Origin: Membranihabitans marinus | GTDB taxonomy: Bacteria > Bacteroidota > Bacteroidia > Chitinophagales > Saprospiraceae | NCBI RefSeq assembly: GCF_019802045.1 | Contig: NZ_JAHVHU010000009.1 | Span: 1 to 64,000 of the forward strand | Direction of reading: 5' to 3' | Length of the DNA: 64,000 bases | The notes under the pieces: model-generated | What the model saw: the letters and a program-made list of their open reading frames with translations, nothing else | Database searches by the model: none | What the model was told of the DNA's origin: nothing | Part shown: piece by piece, positions 26,382 through 35,490 of the stretch | How positions within the stretch are numbered: position 1 is the first letter of the stretch | Layout: the number at the start of each line of letters is the position of its first letter | Translations under genes and position numbers: made by a program

Positions 26382-26957
26382 TTATACCCGCAACACACCG
26401 CGAAATCCCCGGGACTTGTAATAGGACTCGGCGCCATTGTGGTATATAAAAACCCGGCCAAACCGATAGTCCCCAAAGATGGCTCCGCCCAATTCCCGGA
26501 TCTCATTGGGAGTCTTGACCCAACTTGATGTTTTAGTATCAAAAGGACCGACATTTTGATAATCCCGGTATTGATCCTCCGTGACGACTTCAATGCCCAT
26601 CTCCGCTGCCCTTTCCATAGCTGAGCTTTCAGGTTTGAATTTTTTTCGGGATTCCAGTGCATTTTGGTCGTAGCACAGGCTGCGTCGACCTTGGGGACTT
26701 TCCGGGGCACAATCAAAATAGAGGAATTCGTCTTTCTCTTTATCATATCCGACCACATCCGGTTCTCCTCCGGTTTCTTCCATTTGGTGAAGCGACCAAA
26801 GTTTTTGTACTGATTCTGCCGAATTTAGTTTCTTCTCAATATCTTCCCATTGAATAGCTTTATGTCGGTGTCGGTTAGATTCAAACCGTGCTTTTAAAGA
26901 TTGTAGTAATTTATCGGTTTGGTCTGGGGTTAATTCTTTTTTGCTAATTCCTGCCAT
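26382..26957 (-). CDS. DUF4256-domain protein
   Basis: A 191-residue soluble protein covering the whole DUF4256 family. Conserved parts include LTPDQTDKLLQSLKARFE near the start, LWSLHQMEETGGEPDVVG, YFDCAPESPQGRRSLCYD and, at the C-terminus, YHNGAESYYKSRGFRGVLRV. The function of the family is unknown. The many invariant glycine, histidine, tyrosine and aspartate positions suggest an enzyme. There is no signal peptide. It converges with phospholipase C across 97 bp and has no obvious partner gene. Confidence 0.9.
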   Translation of the reverse strand: MAGISKKELTPDQTDKLLQSLKARFESNRHRHKAIQWEDIEKKLNSAESVQKLWSLHQMEETGGEPDVVGYDKEKDEFLYFDCAPESPQGRRSLCYDQNALESRKKFKPESSAMERAAEMGIEVVTEDQYRDYQNVGPFDTKTSSWVKTPNEIRELGGAIFGDYRFGRVFIYHNGAESYYKSRGFRGVLRV

Positions 26958-27033
26958 GGCGATGTGTCTTTTAATTTCTATGGACTGGTAAATTAGAAAA
27001 TAATTTTTTGCAGAAAAAGTGATTCATTTGTTT

Positions 27034-28125
27034 TTATTCGAACAAGGTCTTATCGATCCCAGGAATCACGTTCAATGCATTTTTATAATAGATTTTTTTC
27101 AGTACTTCATCATCCAGGTCCAGGCCATACATTTTCCAAAACGCGTGATAACGTTTGTAATACGGAAAGTATTCGTCAGCCGATTCCAAGACCCGAAAGT
27201 AGGTGTAGTATTCTTCCGGATTCCAGGCGTCTTTCCCAAACAGGACCCGATCTTGGTATTTGGTCAAAAACTTTTTCGCAAACCGGGGTTGTCTGCCCAG
27301 CTCGGCGATCACCGCACCGATCTCGGTATAGACATTGGGCATTTCGTCGAGTAATTCGCCCAGGGTAGCCAGATCATTGGCGTACCACCCCAGGTGGGCG
27401 TTGATGAAGGTCGTGTTTTTGTGTTTTCGAAACACATTGTGCTGTTCATCGATGATGGTCTGCCAGGGGGCCGGATCGGTGTCGCTTCGTTTGCGCCGGG
27501 ATCGCAACTTTAGTTCCAGCCACCGCTCGTTTTGATTATCGTGCGGGGACCAGAATGGTTTGGGGTCGGCGGAATGAATCAAGACCGGAATACCCAGTTC
27601 GCCACATTTTTCCCAGACGGGACCGATCCGCGGGTCGTCGATCCGAACCCGGTTCCCCTCGCTGTCCGTGTTGTGCATGCCTAGGCTTTTGTACACTTTG
27701 AGGCCTTTGGCTCCGAGACGTACATCGTTCTCTAGCTGAGCCACGGCATTTTCGGTCCAGCCCGGTTCGTCGACGTTGTTGAAATCAATATTGGTAAATA
27801 CAATAAACCGGTTGGGATAATGTTGATTCACATTCTCCAGTGCGCCCTTGAGGTGCTCTGCTGACCCGCGACCCCGCCCGGAGAGATTAACCATGACCTT
27901 CATATTGAGATCGTCCATGTCCTTTACCAGCTTGCTCAGGTCCATGTCCGGCATGCCAAACTGATGATTGTGTACGTCGATAAATGGGTATTTGGCCTGG
28001 TGAATCTCCTCACCAGGAACCACCAGCGTGGAGGGCGGATCGTAATCTTCGAAGTCCATATTCTGGGTGAGGACATTGTTTAGGCCGAGGATGGTCCAAA
28101 ACAAAATAAGTAGTATTCTATGCAT
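27034..28125 (-). CDS. Secreted amidohydrolase-2 family protein
   Basis: A 363-residue metal-dependent TIM barrel with a signal peptide (about 1-20, ending NNVLTQ). It shows the first-strand metal motif H52-x-H54 in FIDVHNHQ, a histidine in VLIHSAD, another in FINAHLGWY, and the terminal aspartate in LFGKDAWNP. This matches the amidohydrolase-2 (ACMSD-like) group, members of which are decarboxylases or lactone/amide hydrolases. The reaction cannot be fixed from sequence. It is leftward, divergent from a lipoprotein gene across 442 bp. Confidence 0.83.
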   Translation of the reverse strand: MHRILLILFWTILGLNNVLTQNMDFEDYDPPSTLVVPGEEIHQAKYPFIDVHNHQFGMPDMDLSKLVKDMDDLNMKVMVNLSGRGRGSAEHLKGALENVNQHYPNRFIVFTNIDFNNVDEPGWTENAVAQLENDVRLGAKGLKVYKSLGMHNTDSEGNRVRIDDPRIGPVWEKCGELGIPVLIHSADPKPFWSPHDNQNERWLELKLRSRRKRSDTDPAPWQTIIDEQHNVFRKHKNTTFINAHLGWYANDLATLGELLDEMPNVYTEIGAVIAELGRQPRFAKKFLTKYQDRVLFGKDAWNPEEYYTYFRVLESADEYFPYYKRYHAFWKMYGLDLDDEVLKKIYYKNALNVIPGIDKTLFE

Positions 28126-28567
28126 ATCTGTTGTTTTTTGGCTGGGAATTCATCAGAACTTAAAATTACAGACTTTTTCTTAGTGAGAGGTAGATTTAAC
28201 AGATCTTCCTCCTATGCTTTCAAAGCTTCGTCGGACGCGGTGAGATATTACCTAATTTGCGATTCCGTACACTTTTGCACCAAATTAAAAAGCTATAGCT
28301 TAATTTTTCCCTGGTATTGCTAATCCACACCAAGGCGTGGATGACTTGGCGTCCCATGCTTTCTGACCATGCAATCGGCGTGGTTCATAGCTGCGTTCAT
28401 CTGCATAATCTGCGGGCGGTCATAACTAACTTTAGGTATTTAAAGTTTGGACCCCTGCCCCTCTTCACCCAAAAGATAATATTGTATCAAAAATAGCTAA
28501 CAAATGGACTGGATAATTGCAGTTGCTGTTGTTAATTTGGCACATATAAACCAAAGGTAAACTCAAA
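28126..28567. other. Divergent intergenic region without a recognisable gene
   Basis: This 442-bp gap lies between the amidohydrolase (leftward) and the propeller lipoprotein (rightward). It holds no convincing ORF. A G/C-richer patch at about 28,330-28,430 contains short near-repeats (TCATCTGCATAATCTGCGGG and TTCATAGCTGCGTTCATC) that differ in texture from the A/T-rich surroundings. It may be a degenerate extragenic repeat. I see no terminator or riboswitch. Confidence 0.4.
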
Positions 28568-30790
28568 ATGAAAAATCAATTGTTTTTATTCTTCTTTATG
28601 GCACTGGCCATCTCCGCCTGCGCACAAACTTCCAATCTACCCAAAGCTCAAACTATTCCGGACGAACCATTTGTTCAGGATTACAGCATCAGGTACCTGA
28701 AGGAGGATGCGAACACAGACTTAATTCAGGTTGCTGCTGACCGAAATGGTTATATTCAGGTCTTCTCATCAGCCGGGCTGTTGCGCCCCAGAGCCGGTCA
28801 GTTTCTTTTCCCGGGCACGTTAGTGACCGATGTGCATTACCGGCCGACTTCGGATAAAAATATAGCATCGCTCGGTACTTATCAAAATGAATTGGTGTAC
28901 ATCGATGATGAAGCCGTATTCAGCAATGCCTGGGCAGGGAAATTGTATTCGCGACACCAAATGCCTGATGCCCATCTATTTGCAGGAGGTAAAGATTTCG
29001 CATTTTTGATTTCCAATGGTAAAAAACTCCGCTTCCTCAAAGATTCCAAAAGTTTGTGGGACGGAAACCTGTCGGACGACGAAGTGCGGGATATCAAATA
29101 CGATGCGGATGCTCAACTGTTTTGGATTTTGGGTAAATCATCGATCAGTACTTTTTCACCGGGGCAGAATAAAATCACCAAAGTTCTGGAAAACTCCAAT
29201 GTGACATGTATAGAGGTCGCTCCGGGCAAACTGGTCGTCGGTACAGATAACGGCTATTTTGAAATTAATTCCAGAACAAAAAAGAAAACAGGATCAGTTC
29301 AGCGTAAAATGCCCTGGACCGAGTTGACTACTATTCGGTATATCGACGGTCGGCTTTGGTTCGGTTCACCTCGCGGTGCGATGCTACTAAGAGCAGATGG
29401 TGGCTTTAATTACTATGCCTCCAAGCGGTGGGTGCCATCTGATCAGATCATCGATATTGCGCCAGGTCCTGAAAACTCCGTATTGGTTTTAACGGATGCT
29501 GGTGTAGGAAGGATTTATTTTAAAGAGATGACCTTAGCAGAGAAGGCTGACTTTTATGATCACCAAGTCCGTGAACGACATATTCGGACAGGTTTTAACG
29601 CCCGGTTGGATGGCTTGCAAGATGGTGATGTCACCACGGGAACCCTCCAGAATTCGGATAATGACGGTCTGTGGACGGCGATGTACCTTGGTGGCGAAAC
29701 ATTTCGATATGCGGTCACAAACTCTGAAGATGCCTTGGGTAATATTCGAGAATCCCTGGCTGCCATGGAACGACTTTATACCATCAACCCCATGAATTCC
29801 GGATTTCCATCGCGCTCTTTCCAAAGAGCGGGATATAATAAAGACAGTAAACCCTGGCGGCCGACCGAAGATCCTGAGTGGGACTGGAAGTCCACGACCA
29901 GCAGTGACGAAGCCATTGGGCATGCGTTTGTTTTTGCAGTCATTGCTGAGTTAGTCGATGTGGAGCCGATCCGGACCAAAGCTATTGAATTGCTCGATGG
30001 ATTGATGCAGCACATCGTCGACAATGATTTTTATCTGATCGACTTTGATGGTAAACCAACCACCTGGGGACGCTGGAATCCAGAGTATGTCAACAACTTT
30101 GCAACCTACATCGGAGACCGAAAACTCAACAGCTCCAACATCATAGCAATGTTGCAGTCGGCCTATTATTTCACAAAAAAAGAAATCTACAAGGAAAAGG
30201 CTTTCGAGCTGATGAATGATCATGGGTATCTGGAAAACCTGATGCGTCCCATGGATGAGATCGGTCAGGCCGCGGAAGATGATGATGACTATAGTAAAAT
30301 GCTTTCCAGCACCTGGAATCATTCGGACGATGAAATGTACTATTTGGGGTACTGGGGGTTGTACCGGTATGCATTCAATGAAGAGTTGAAAGCCAAGTAC
30401 AAAGAGGCCATCATTGATCATTGGGAAGCGGAGCGGCCGGAGAAGGAAGGGCTGTGGAACATCATGACAGCGCTGGTAGGGGATGATAATTATGATTTTG
30501 AGGAAGCCATCTGGTTTTTGCAGGAATATCCATTGGACCTGATTACCTGGTCTGTGGAAAACAGTCATCGCAAGGATATTGAACACTTACCTGAGAATTT
30601 TAGAGGCCAAACCATCAAAGAGGTCCTGCCGCCGGATGAACTTCCCATTCGCCAACACAATGCCAATCGGTTTACGCTAGATCGGGATGGTAAGGGATGG
30701 AGAGAATATGGTGCCGGAGATATCTGGTTGCTGCCTTATTGGATTGGAAGATACCTGGATGTGATTGGTGCGCCGACAAGTGAAAAATAA
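28568..30790 (+). CDS. Two-domain lipoprotein: beta-propeller plus alpha-barrel
   Basis: A 740-residue protein of no family I can name. A lipoprotein signal ends at C18 (ALAISAC). Residues of about 40-330 form repeated four-stranded blades of beta-propeller type, similar in style to two-component-regulator propellers (YIDGRLWFGSPRGAMLL). Residues of about 340-735 are mainly helical with conserved aromatics (DGLWTAMYLGGETFRYAVTNS, YYLGYWGLYRYAFN, WLLPYWIGRYLDVIGAP), resembling the (alpha/alpha)6 barrels of glycoside hydrolases, lyases and epimerases. It is anchored outside the inner membrane, and a carbohydrate-active role is likely but unproven. Confidence 0.72.
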   Translation: MKNQLFLFFFMALAISACAQTSNLPKAQTIPDEPFVQDYSIRYLKEDANTDLIQVAADRNGYIQVFSSAGLLRPRAGQFLFPGTLVTDVHYRPTSDKNIASLGTYQNELVYIDDEAVFSNAWAGKLYSRHQMPDAHLFAGGKDFAFLISNGKKLRFLKDSKSLWDGNLSDDEVRDIKYDADAQLFWILGKSSISTFSPGQNKITKVLENSNVTCIEVAPGKLVVGTDNGYFEINSRTKKKTGSVQRKMPWTELTTIRYIDGRLWFGSPRGAMLLRADGGFNYYASKRWVPSDQIIDIAPGPENSVLVLTDAGVGRIYFKEMTLAEKADFYDHQVRERHIRTGFNARLDGLQDGDVTTGTLQNSDNDGLWTAMYLGGETFRYAVTNSEDALGNIRESLAAMERLYTINPMNSGFPSRSFQRAGYNKDSKPWRPTEDPEWDWKSTTSSDEAIGHAFVFAVIAELVDVEPIRTKAIELLDGLMQHIVDNDFYLIDFDGKPTTWGRWNPEYVNNFATYIGDRKLNSSNIIAMLQSAYYFTKKEIYKEKAFELMNDHGYLENLMRPMDEIGQAAEDDDDYSKMLSSTWNHSDDEMYYLGYWGLYRYAFNEELKAKYKEAIIDHWEAERPEKEGLWNIMTALVGDDNYDFEEAIWFLQEYPLDLITWSVENSHRKDIEHLPENFRGQTIKEVLPPDELPIRQHNANRFTLDRDGKGWREYGAGDIWLLPYWIGRYLDVIGAPTSEK

Positions 30791-30902
30791 CCATGTCAAC
30801 TTAACCGGCAAACACCTGCATCCGGAGATCCTGAAGGTTGGTCAGAGGTGTCGCAAGTGAGTTATACCTTACTTTGCGAGCCTCTTCCGCCTTATTTTTT
30901 GA

Positions 30903-31226
30903 ATGAGTACTGGTCAGTCACAGGAATGCGCTTCAACGATTGTCGGGAAACAAGTTCTTGACTTTTTTAGTACGAGTATAATGGGAAAATGGAAAGGGAT
31001 CCGAATGAGAGTAAAAGGAGATTTAGAACTGGATGATGTGAGCAAAGATATTGGAGAAGAGGATGATTTGGCGAATGCTCCCCCGGGGTGGTCAGAAAAA
31101 TAGAAGACTTCATGGAGCAGGCGGTGACGCCCAATGAAAAGTATCCGATCGGCAGAAACTATGACGGAAACCGATCTGGAAGAAAAGTTGGGACTGAAAA
31201 GTTCTTCATGGGATAATTTTTGAGGG
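30903..31226 (+). pseudogene. Possible degraded coding stretch with frame changes
   Basis: The 479-bp gap between two secreted-protein genes contains protein-like pieces in successive frames. A 66-codon piece starts at 30903 and ends in an acidic stretch (DLELDDVSKDIGEEDDLA). In a second frame about 31,090-31,210 reads VRKIEDFMEQAVTPNEKYPIGRNYDG. In a third frame MTETDLEEKLGLKSSSWDNF ends at 31226. No single frame spans the region. Together they look like one small gene broken by small indels, but I cannot name the parent family, and chance is not excluded. Confidence 0.35.
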
Positions 31227-31269
31227 AAGCCAGGGACCACTGTAAATATTTCATAAAACCAATAATGAA

Positions 31270-32151
31270 ATGAATAAGCTGATTTTTATCTTAGTTTTCA
31301 TCTCAACAAGTGTTTTCCACATGGACGCGAAGGCGCAAAACACAAAAAATGCACAGGCGCTCGAACTTGGTGCCATGTCCTTTAATGTCCGAAATTCCAA
31401 TGCCAGCATAAAGGACGGAATAAATGGTTGGCCAAATCGAAAAGACTGGGTTCGGGATATGTTTCATTATTATCGTCCGGGTATCATTGGGATGCAGGAG
31501 GTGTTGCATGATCAGCTGATCGAACTTCAGGAGATGCTTCCGGAGTATGGTTACATAGGAGTTGGCCGCAATGATGCTAAGACCGAAGGAGAATATAGCC
31601 CGGTGTTTTATAATCAGGCACAGTATGAACTGCTTCAAAGTGCGACCTTTTGGCTGTCAGAAACTCCCACCAAGCCATCGATCAGCTGGGGCGCGGCAAC
31701 CTATCGGATCGTGACCTGGGGTAAATTCCGGGATAAGACTACGGACAAAACATTTTTTATTTTCAATACACACTTTGACAACCGGGAAATTGCCCGGAAT
31801 AAAAGCGCGGATTTGATGGTAGAAAGAGTTCATGAGATTGCAGAAGAGTTGCCAGCTGTTGTGATGGGTGATTTTAATTCCAATCCCAAAACACAGGCTT
31901 ATCTTAATCTGACGGACGAGACTGAAAAGAAGAAGGTGTTTTACGATGCAGTACGCTATGCAAAAAACAGCTATGGACCCGCAGGGACTTTTCATGGCTT
32001 TGGAAGCGTACCCTTCGATAAAAGAGAGCGAATTGATTTCATATTTACCACAACAAAAGCCCGGGTAAGTCAATATTTGAATATATCAGAGCAGCGTGGC
32101 GAGGTCTTTATTTCGGATCACAATCCCATCATGGCCCAGATTCGTTTTTGA
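31270..32151 (+). CDS. Secreted endonuclease/exonuclease/phosphatase (EEP) family hydrolase
   Basis: A 293-residue DNase I-like fold enzyme with a signal peptide (about 1-22, ending AKAQ). Family motifs are MSFNVRNSN near residue 37, IIGMQEVLHDQL with the metal-binding glutamate, NTHFDN, VMGDFNSNP and a C-terminal SDHNPIMAQI. It should be an Mg2+-dependent phosphodiesterase outside the inner membrane. Bacteroidota relatives are single-domain proteins of this length with unknown substrates (nucleic acids, inositol phosphates or sphingolipids). It is followed rightward by a large glycosidase-like gene after 142 bp. Confidence 0.88.
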   Translation: MNKLIFILVFISTSVFHMDAKAQNTKNAQALELGAMSFNVRNSNASIKDGINGWPNRKDWVRDMFHYYRPGIIGMQEVLHDQLIELQEMLPEYGYIGVGRNDAKTEGEYSPVFYNQAQYELLQSATFWLSETPTKPSISWGAATYRIVTWGKFRDKTTDKTFFIFNTHFDNREIARNKSADLMVERVHEIAEELPAVVMGDFNSNPKTQAYLNLTDETEKKKVFYDAVRYAKNSYGPAGTFHGFGSVPFDKRERIDFIFTTTKARVSQYLNISEQRGEVFISDHNPIMAQIRF

Positions 32152-32293
32152 CTCCTCTGATATTGCTATTTTATCGAAGGAATTTCGAAACGGTATCAAT
32201 CAAAACAAAAAGGCGGGCGGTGGGCATAGGTCTACCTGGTCGGAGGATGTCAGCGTATATGAAATTGTTTAATCATGTGAAAATGATCAATTT

Positions 32294-34744
32294 ATGAAAA
32301 AAACTAGAGTGAATGGGGTTCTTATACTTTTCCTTTTGTCTCTGTTTTCGTCAAACGCATTCACGCAAATGATGGACCTGCGTCATGCACGAATCATCGC
32401 TATAGAGCAGGATGACGGATTGGTGTCAAAATCAATTGTGGTATTAAAAGAAGAAGTAGAAAAGCGAACAGGTATTGAATTGATCATTTATAATAAATGG
32501 TCCACATCCGATCAGCCCTCCATTTTTATCGGATTGGAAAGTGATATGGAGGCACTACCCCAGGACGTTCGGTCGATGACTTCAAAAATGCCACCGGTTT
32601 ACAAGGAAGGGTACAAAATCGCTGTCAGCAAAACAAACAAAACGGTGGCGGTGATCGGCGCCGATAAACGTGGTGTTCTATACGGTGTGGGCAAGCTGCT
32701 GCGAACGATGGAAATGAGGACGAACCAGCTATTGATTCCGCAGGATTTTAATATTTCGTCGTCTCCTGCCTACCCTATTCGTGGTCATCAACTGGGCTAC
32801 CGGCCGAAGACCAATTCGTACGATGCATGGACGGTAAACCAGTTTGATCAATACATCCGGGATCTCGCCGTTTTTGGTGCCAACAGCATTGAGATTATGC
32901 CACCACGGACCGACGACGACTTTACCAATATACATATGAAGTTACCGGCGAGCCAAATGATGGTAGAACAATCCAGAATATGCGACTCATATGGCATGGA
33001 TGTGTGGATGTGGTACCCAAACTTAGGGTCGGATTACACACATCCCGATTCTGTGGCTCGTGAACTGGAAGAACGTTCTTCTGTTTTTAAGGCCTTACCC
33101 CGGCTCGACCATCTTTTTGTGCCTGGTGGTGATCCGGGTGATCTGGAACCCGACGTCCTATTCGAATTTCTCAAAAAGGAAGCAAAAGTACTCCATCAAT
33201 TTCACCCTGAAGCTAAAATATGGGTTTCTCCACAGGTGTTTCGACCCACTCAAAAATGGTTTGATGCTTTTTATGCGCATGTCAATCAAGAATATGATTG
33301 GTTTGGTGGCGTGGTATTTGGCCCCTGGATTAAAACGCCCATTGAAGAAATCAGAGAAAAGATTAATCCCGGCATACCTATCCGCCGATATCCGGATATT
33401 ACACACAGCTTGAGCAGTCAGTATCCGATTCCAAAATGGGATTTGGCGTATGCGATTACTTTGGGACGTGAATGCATCAATCCACGTCCTGTCGATGAGA
33501 AAGCGATTCACAATGCGTTTGACCATTTGGCCCAAGGGAGTATTAGTTATTCAGAGGGAACCAATGACGATGTGAATAAAATGGTATGGAGTGATCAGGA
33601 CTGGAACCCCGAAACTCCTGTCATGGAAACACTGCGTGAATACGCCCGCTATTTTATCAGTCCGGATCTGACCCATGAAATTGCAAGTGGAATGTTGGCA
33701 CTTGAAGAGAATATTATGGGGCCTTTGATGGTAAATGATGGTGTACTGCGGACGCTTCAGCAATGGCAGGATATAGCAAGGAAAGCACCACTTTTCGTAA
33801 AGGATAATTATCGGTTTCAAATGGGTTTGATCAGAGCATATTTTGATGCGTACACTTATCGCCGGCTGATATATGAAACTGAACTGGAACACAAAGCACG
33901 CGCTGTTTTAGCAGGAGACCAAACCCAGGGTTCGCTCCATGCCTTAAATGAAGCCAGGGAGGTATTGACAAGCGCATGGAAGAATCCTGTAATGCCGGAA
34001 TGGAAGAAGCGCTGTTTGGCACTGGCCGATTCGCTTTTCAATAGCATCGGTGCTCAATTAACCGTCGAAAAGCATCATGCAGCCGCTGGTCGTGGGAATT
34101 TTATCGACAATATTGATTTGCCTTTGAATGATGCCATGTGGCTGCTCGATCGGATATCTGTCATCGAGAAACTCCAATCCGAATCTGACCGGAGAGCACA
34201 GATTGAGGAGATGCTCCAGCGTACAAATCCCGGCCCGGGTGGTTATTATGACAATTTTGGGTCGCCCCGCAGCTGGGCAAGGGTTAGATCAAATGTGAGC
34301 TGGGCACAGGATCCAGGCTCTCTTTTATCGCCGCGTGTTAGCTTTGGAGTGGGTTTAAAAAACCAGGAATGGGTTCATGAAGTGACGGCAAAAGGTTTTG
34401 AGGGATCAGCTTCGCCAGTGGCATGGATGAACCAGGTTACTGCCCTTTATGATCAACCACTTGAAATAGAGTACGATAATCTTGATCCAAAAAGTGGTTA
34501 CACCATCCGTGTTGCATACACCGGTCGTTTTAGGTCGCGAATGAAAATGTTGGCTGATGACCTTTTGGTTCATGATTTCATTCAGACGGGCATCCAACCC
34601 ATCTATGAGTTCGAAGTTCCAATGGATGCTGTAGCCGATGGTCAGGTGGTGTTCAAATGGACCTGCGGTGAGGGAGAACGCGGGGCCCAGGTGTCGGAGG
34701 TGTGGCTGATCAAGGAAGAGGCTACAGCTGGAAGAAATAACTGA
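32294..34744 (+). CDS. Secreted glycosidase-like protein with GH20b/GH67N-type N-terminal domain
   Basis: An 816-residue exported protein with a signal peptide (about 1-24, ending NAFTQ). Residues of about 30-155 have the alpha/beta domain that precedes the barrel in GH20, GH67, GH84 and GH115 enzymes (IFIGLESD, EGYKIAVSKTNKTVAVIGADKRGVLYGVGKLLR). A TIM barrel follows (about 160-450) with IEIMPPRTDDDF, MWMWYPN and LDHLFVPGGDPGDLEP, then a long helical region and a C-terminal beta domain (about 700-810). The barrel does not carry an obvious GH20 DE pair, so the family is unclear; an alpha-glucuronidase-like or hexosaminidase-like activity is possible. Confidence 0.68.
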   Translation: MKKTRVNGVLILFLLSLFSSNAFTQMMDLRHARIIAIEQDDGLVSKSIVVLKEEVEKRTGIELIIYNKWSTSDQPSIFIGLESDMEALPQDVRSMTSKMPPVYKEGYKIAVSKTNKTVAVIGADKRGVLYGVGKLLRTMEMRTNQLLIPQDFNISSSPAYPIRGHQLGYRPKTNSYDAWTVNQFDQYIRDLAVFGANSIEIMPPRTDDDFTNIHMKLPASQMMVEQSRICDSYGMDVWMWYPNLGSDYTHPDSVARELEERSSVFKALPRLDHLFVPGGDPGDLEPDVLFEFLKKEAKVLHQFHPEAKIWVSPQVFRPTQKWFDAFYAHVNQEYDWFGGVVFGPWIKTPIEEIREKINPGIPIRRYPDITHSLSSQYPIPKWDLAYAITLGRECINPRPVDEKAIHNAFDHLAQGSISYSEGTNDDVNKMVWSDQDWNPETPVMETLREYARYFISPDLTHEIASGMLALEENIMGPLMVNDGVLRTLQQWQDIARKAPLFVKDNYRFQMGLIRAYFDAYTYRRLIYETELEHKARAVLAGDQTQGSLHALNEAREVLTSAWKNPVMPEWKKRCLALADSLFNSIGAQLTVEKHHAAAGRGNFIDNIDLPLNDAMWLLDRISVIEKLQSESDRRAQIEEMLQRTNPGPGGYYDNFGSPRSWARVRSNVSWAQDPGSLLSPRVSFGVGLKNQEWVHEVTAKGFEGSASPVAWMNQVTALYDQPLEIEYDNLDPKSGYTIRVAYTGRFRSRMKMLADDLLVHDFIQTGIQPIYEFEVPMDAVADGQVVFKWTCGEGERGAQVSEVWLIKEEATAGRNN

Positions 34745-34772
34745 ACCCGCTTTATTCACTACGTACATCTGT

Positions 34773-34786
34773 TGTGATGCATCACA
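34773..34786. repeat. 14-bp perfect palindrome TGTGATGCATCACA
   Basis: A perfect 14-bp palindrome lies 29 bp after the stop of the glycosidase-like gene. It looks like a CRP/FNR half-site pair, but the spacer is four bases instead of six and it sits behind a gene, not in front. It is probably not an operator of a neighbouring promoter; a weak transcript-end hairpin is possible. Confidence 0.3.
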
Positions 34787-35268
34787 TGCAGTGGGTCAAT
34801 TGCTTGAATTCCAAAACATCCTAAGCGCTGTTCGCGGGAGCTCACCCTGCCTTCAACAAAGGACGATTGAGGACCTCTGGTCTCGGGCCAGCCAACGATT
34901 TTACATCCTAAATAAATAATACACTTTTGTGTAAAAAAATTCCTTTTCCCCAAACACAAGGAACCCTTAAGCTTGGAAACAACCACTACAACCCTTGTAT
35001 CGACCCCAAATTCCATACGGGGCAAGCTGACTTTAGTCGCTCGAGATGGGTTGAGTTTTTCTCATCTCATCTAAAAATGTATGAATTATTTTGGCGACCA
35101 ATGTCATTTTCTGACTTTGGAAGTTAAGAATGACCATCGTAGTTGTTTTGTAGTATTAGGAGCAATTCTTATCGGATGGAAATAAGTGTAAGATATACTG
35201 CCCGTTAAACATCTCTGGGCCCGTCGAGACTATATTCACTCACATGTGCACCTGCCTAACTGCGATAA

Positions 35269-35429
35269 ATACCATTTGAATTCATCATTGTCGCATATAT
35301 TCCGAAATATTCTATGATGCTCTTCGTCAAAAATACTCGGTGTAACTCCAGCTAGACCTCTGTTTTTTTCCTCGACAATCTTTGAATATTTACAAAATCT
35401 TATACGGCATTATCAAATTCAAATGGTAT
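35269..35429. mobile_element. MITE-like element, copy 1 (161 bp)
   Basis: A non-coding 161-bp element bounded by inverted ends ATACCATTTGAATT and its reverse complement. The terminal similarity continues imperfectly to about 30 bp (with TGCCGCATA-like inner parts). It is about 85-90% identical by eye to the equally long copy at 45157-45317. Both copies can be read as TA-CCATTTG...CAAATGG-TA, as expected for IS630/Tc1-mariner-type MITEs that duplicate TA. No transposase is in the window. The element lies 61 bp beyond the stop of the DEAD-box helicase. Confidence 0.8.
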
Positions 35430-35490
35430 AAAACGCGAAACAACGCCAGGTGGGTAAAATCAAAAGCCATGAATTTTGCGAGCTAATGAT

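Larger units (their letters stand above)
34745..35490. other. Convergent intergenic region carrying a MITE-like element
   Basis: This 746-bp gap lies between the glycosidase-like gene (rightward) and the DEAD-box helicase (leftward). It holds a perfect 14-bp palindrome at 34773-34786 and a 161-bp inverted-repeat element at 35269-35429 that recurs at 45157-45317. No convincing protein gene is present; the open frames in it are short and of random composition. Confidence 0.5.

Noticed and set aside
28330-28430. G/C-richer patch with short near-repeats considered as an RNA gene or tRNA remnant
   Set aside because: No cloverleaf or stable stem could be formed by eye; kept only as a note on the intergenic region.
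34773-34786. TGTGATGCATCACA considered as a CRP operator
   Set aside because: Spacer is four instead of six bases and it lies behind a gene with no downstream promoter target.
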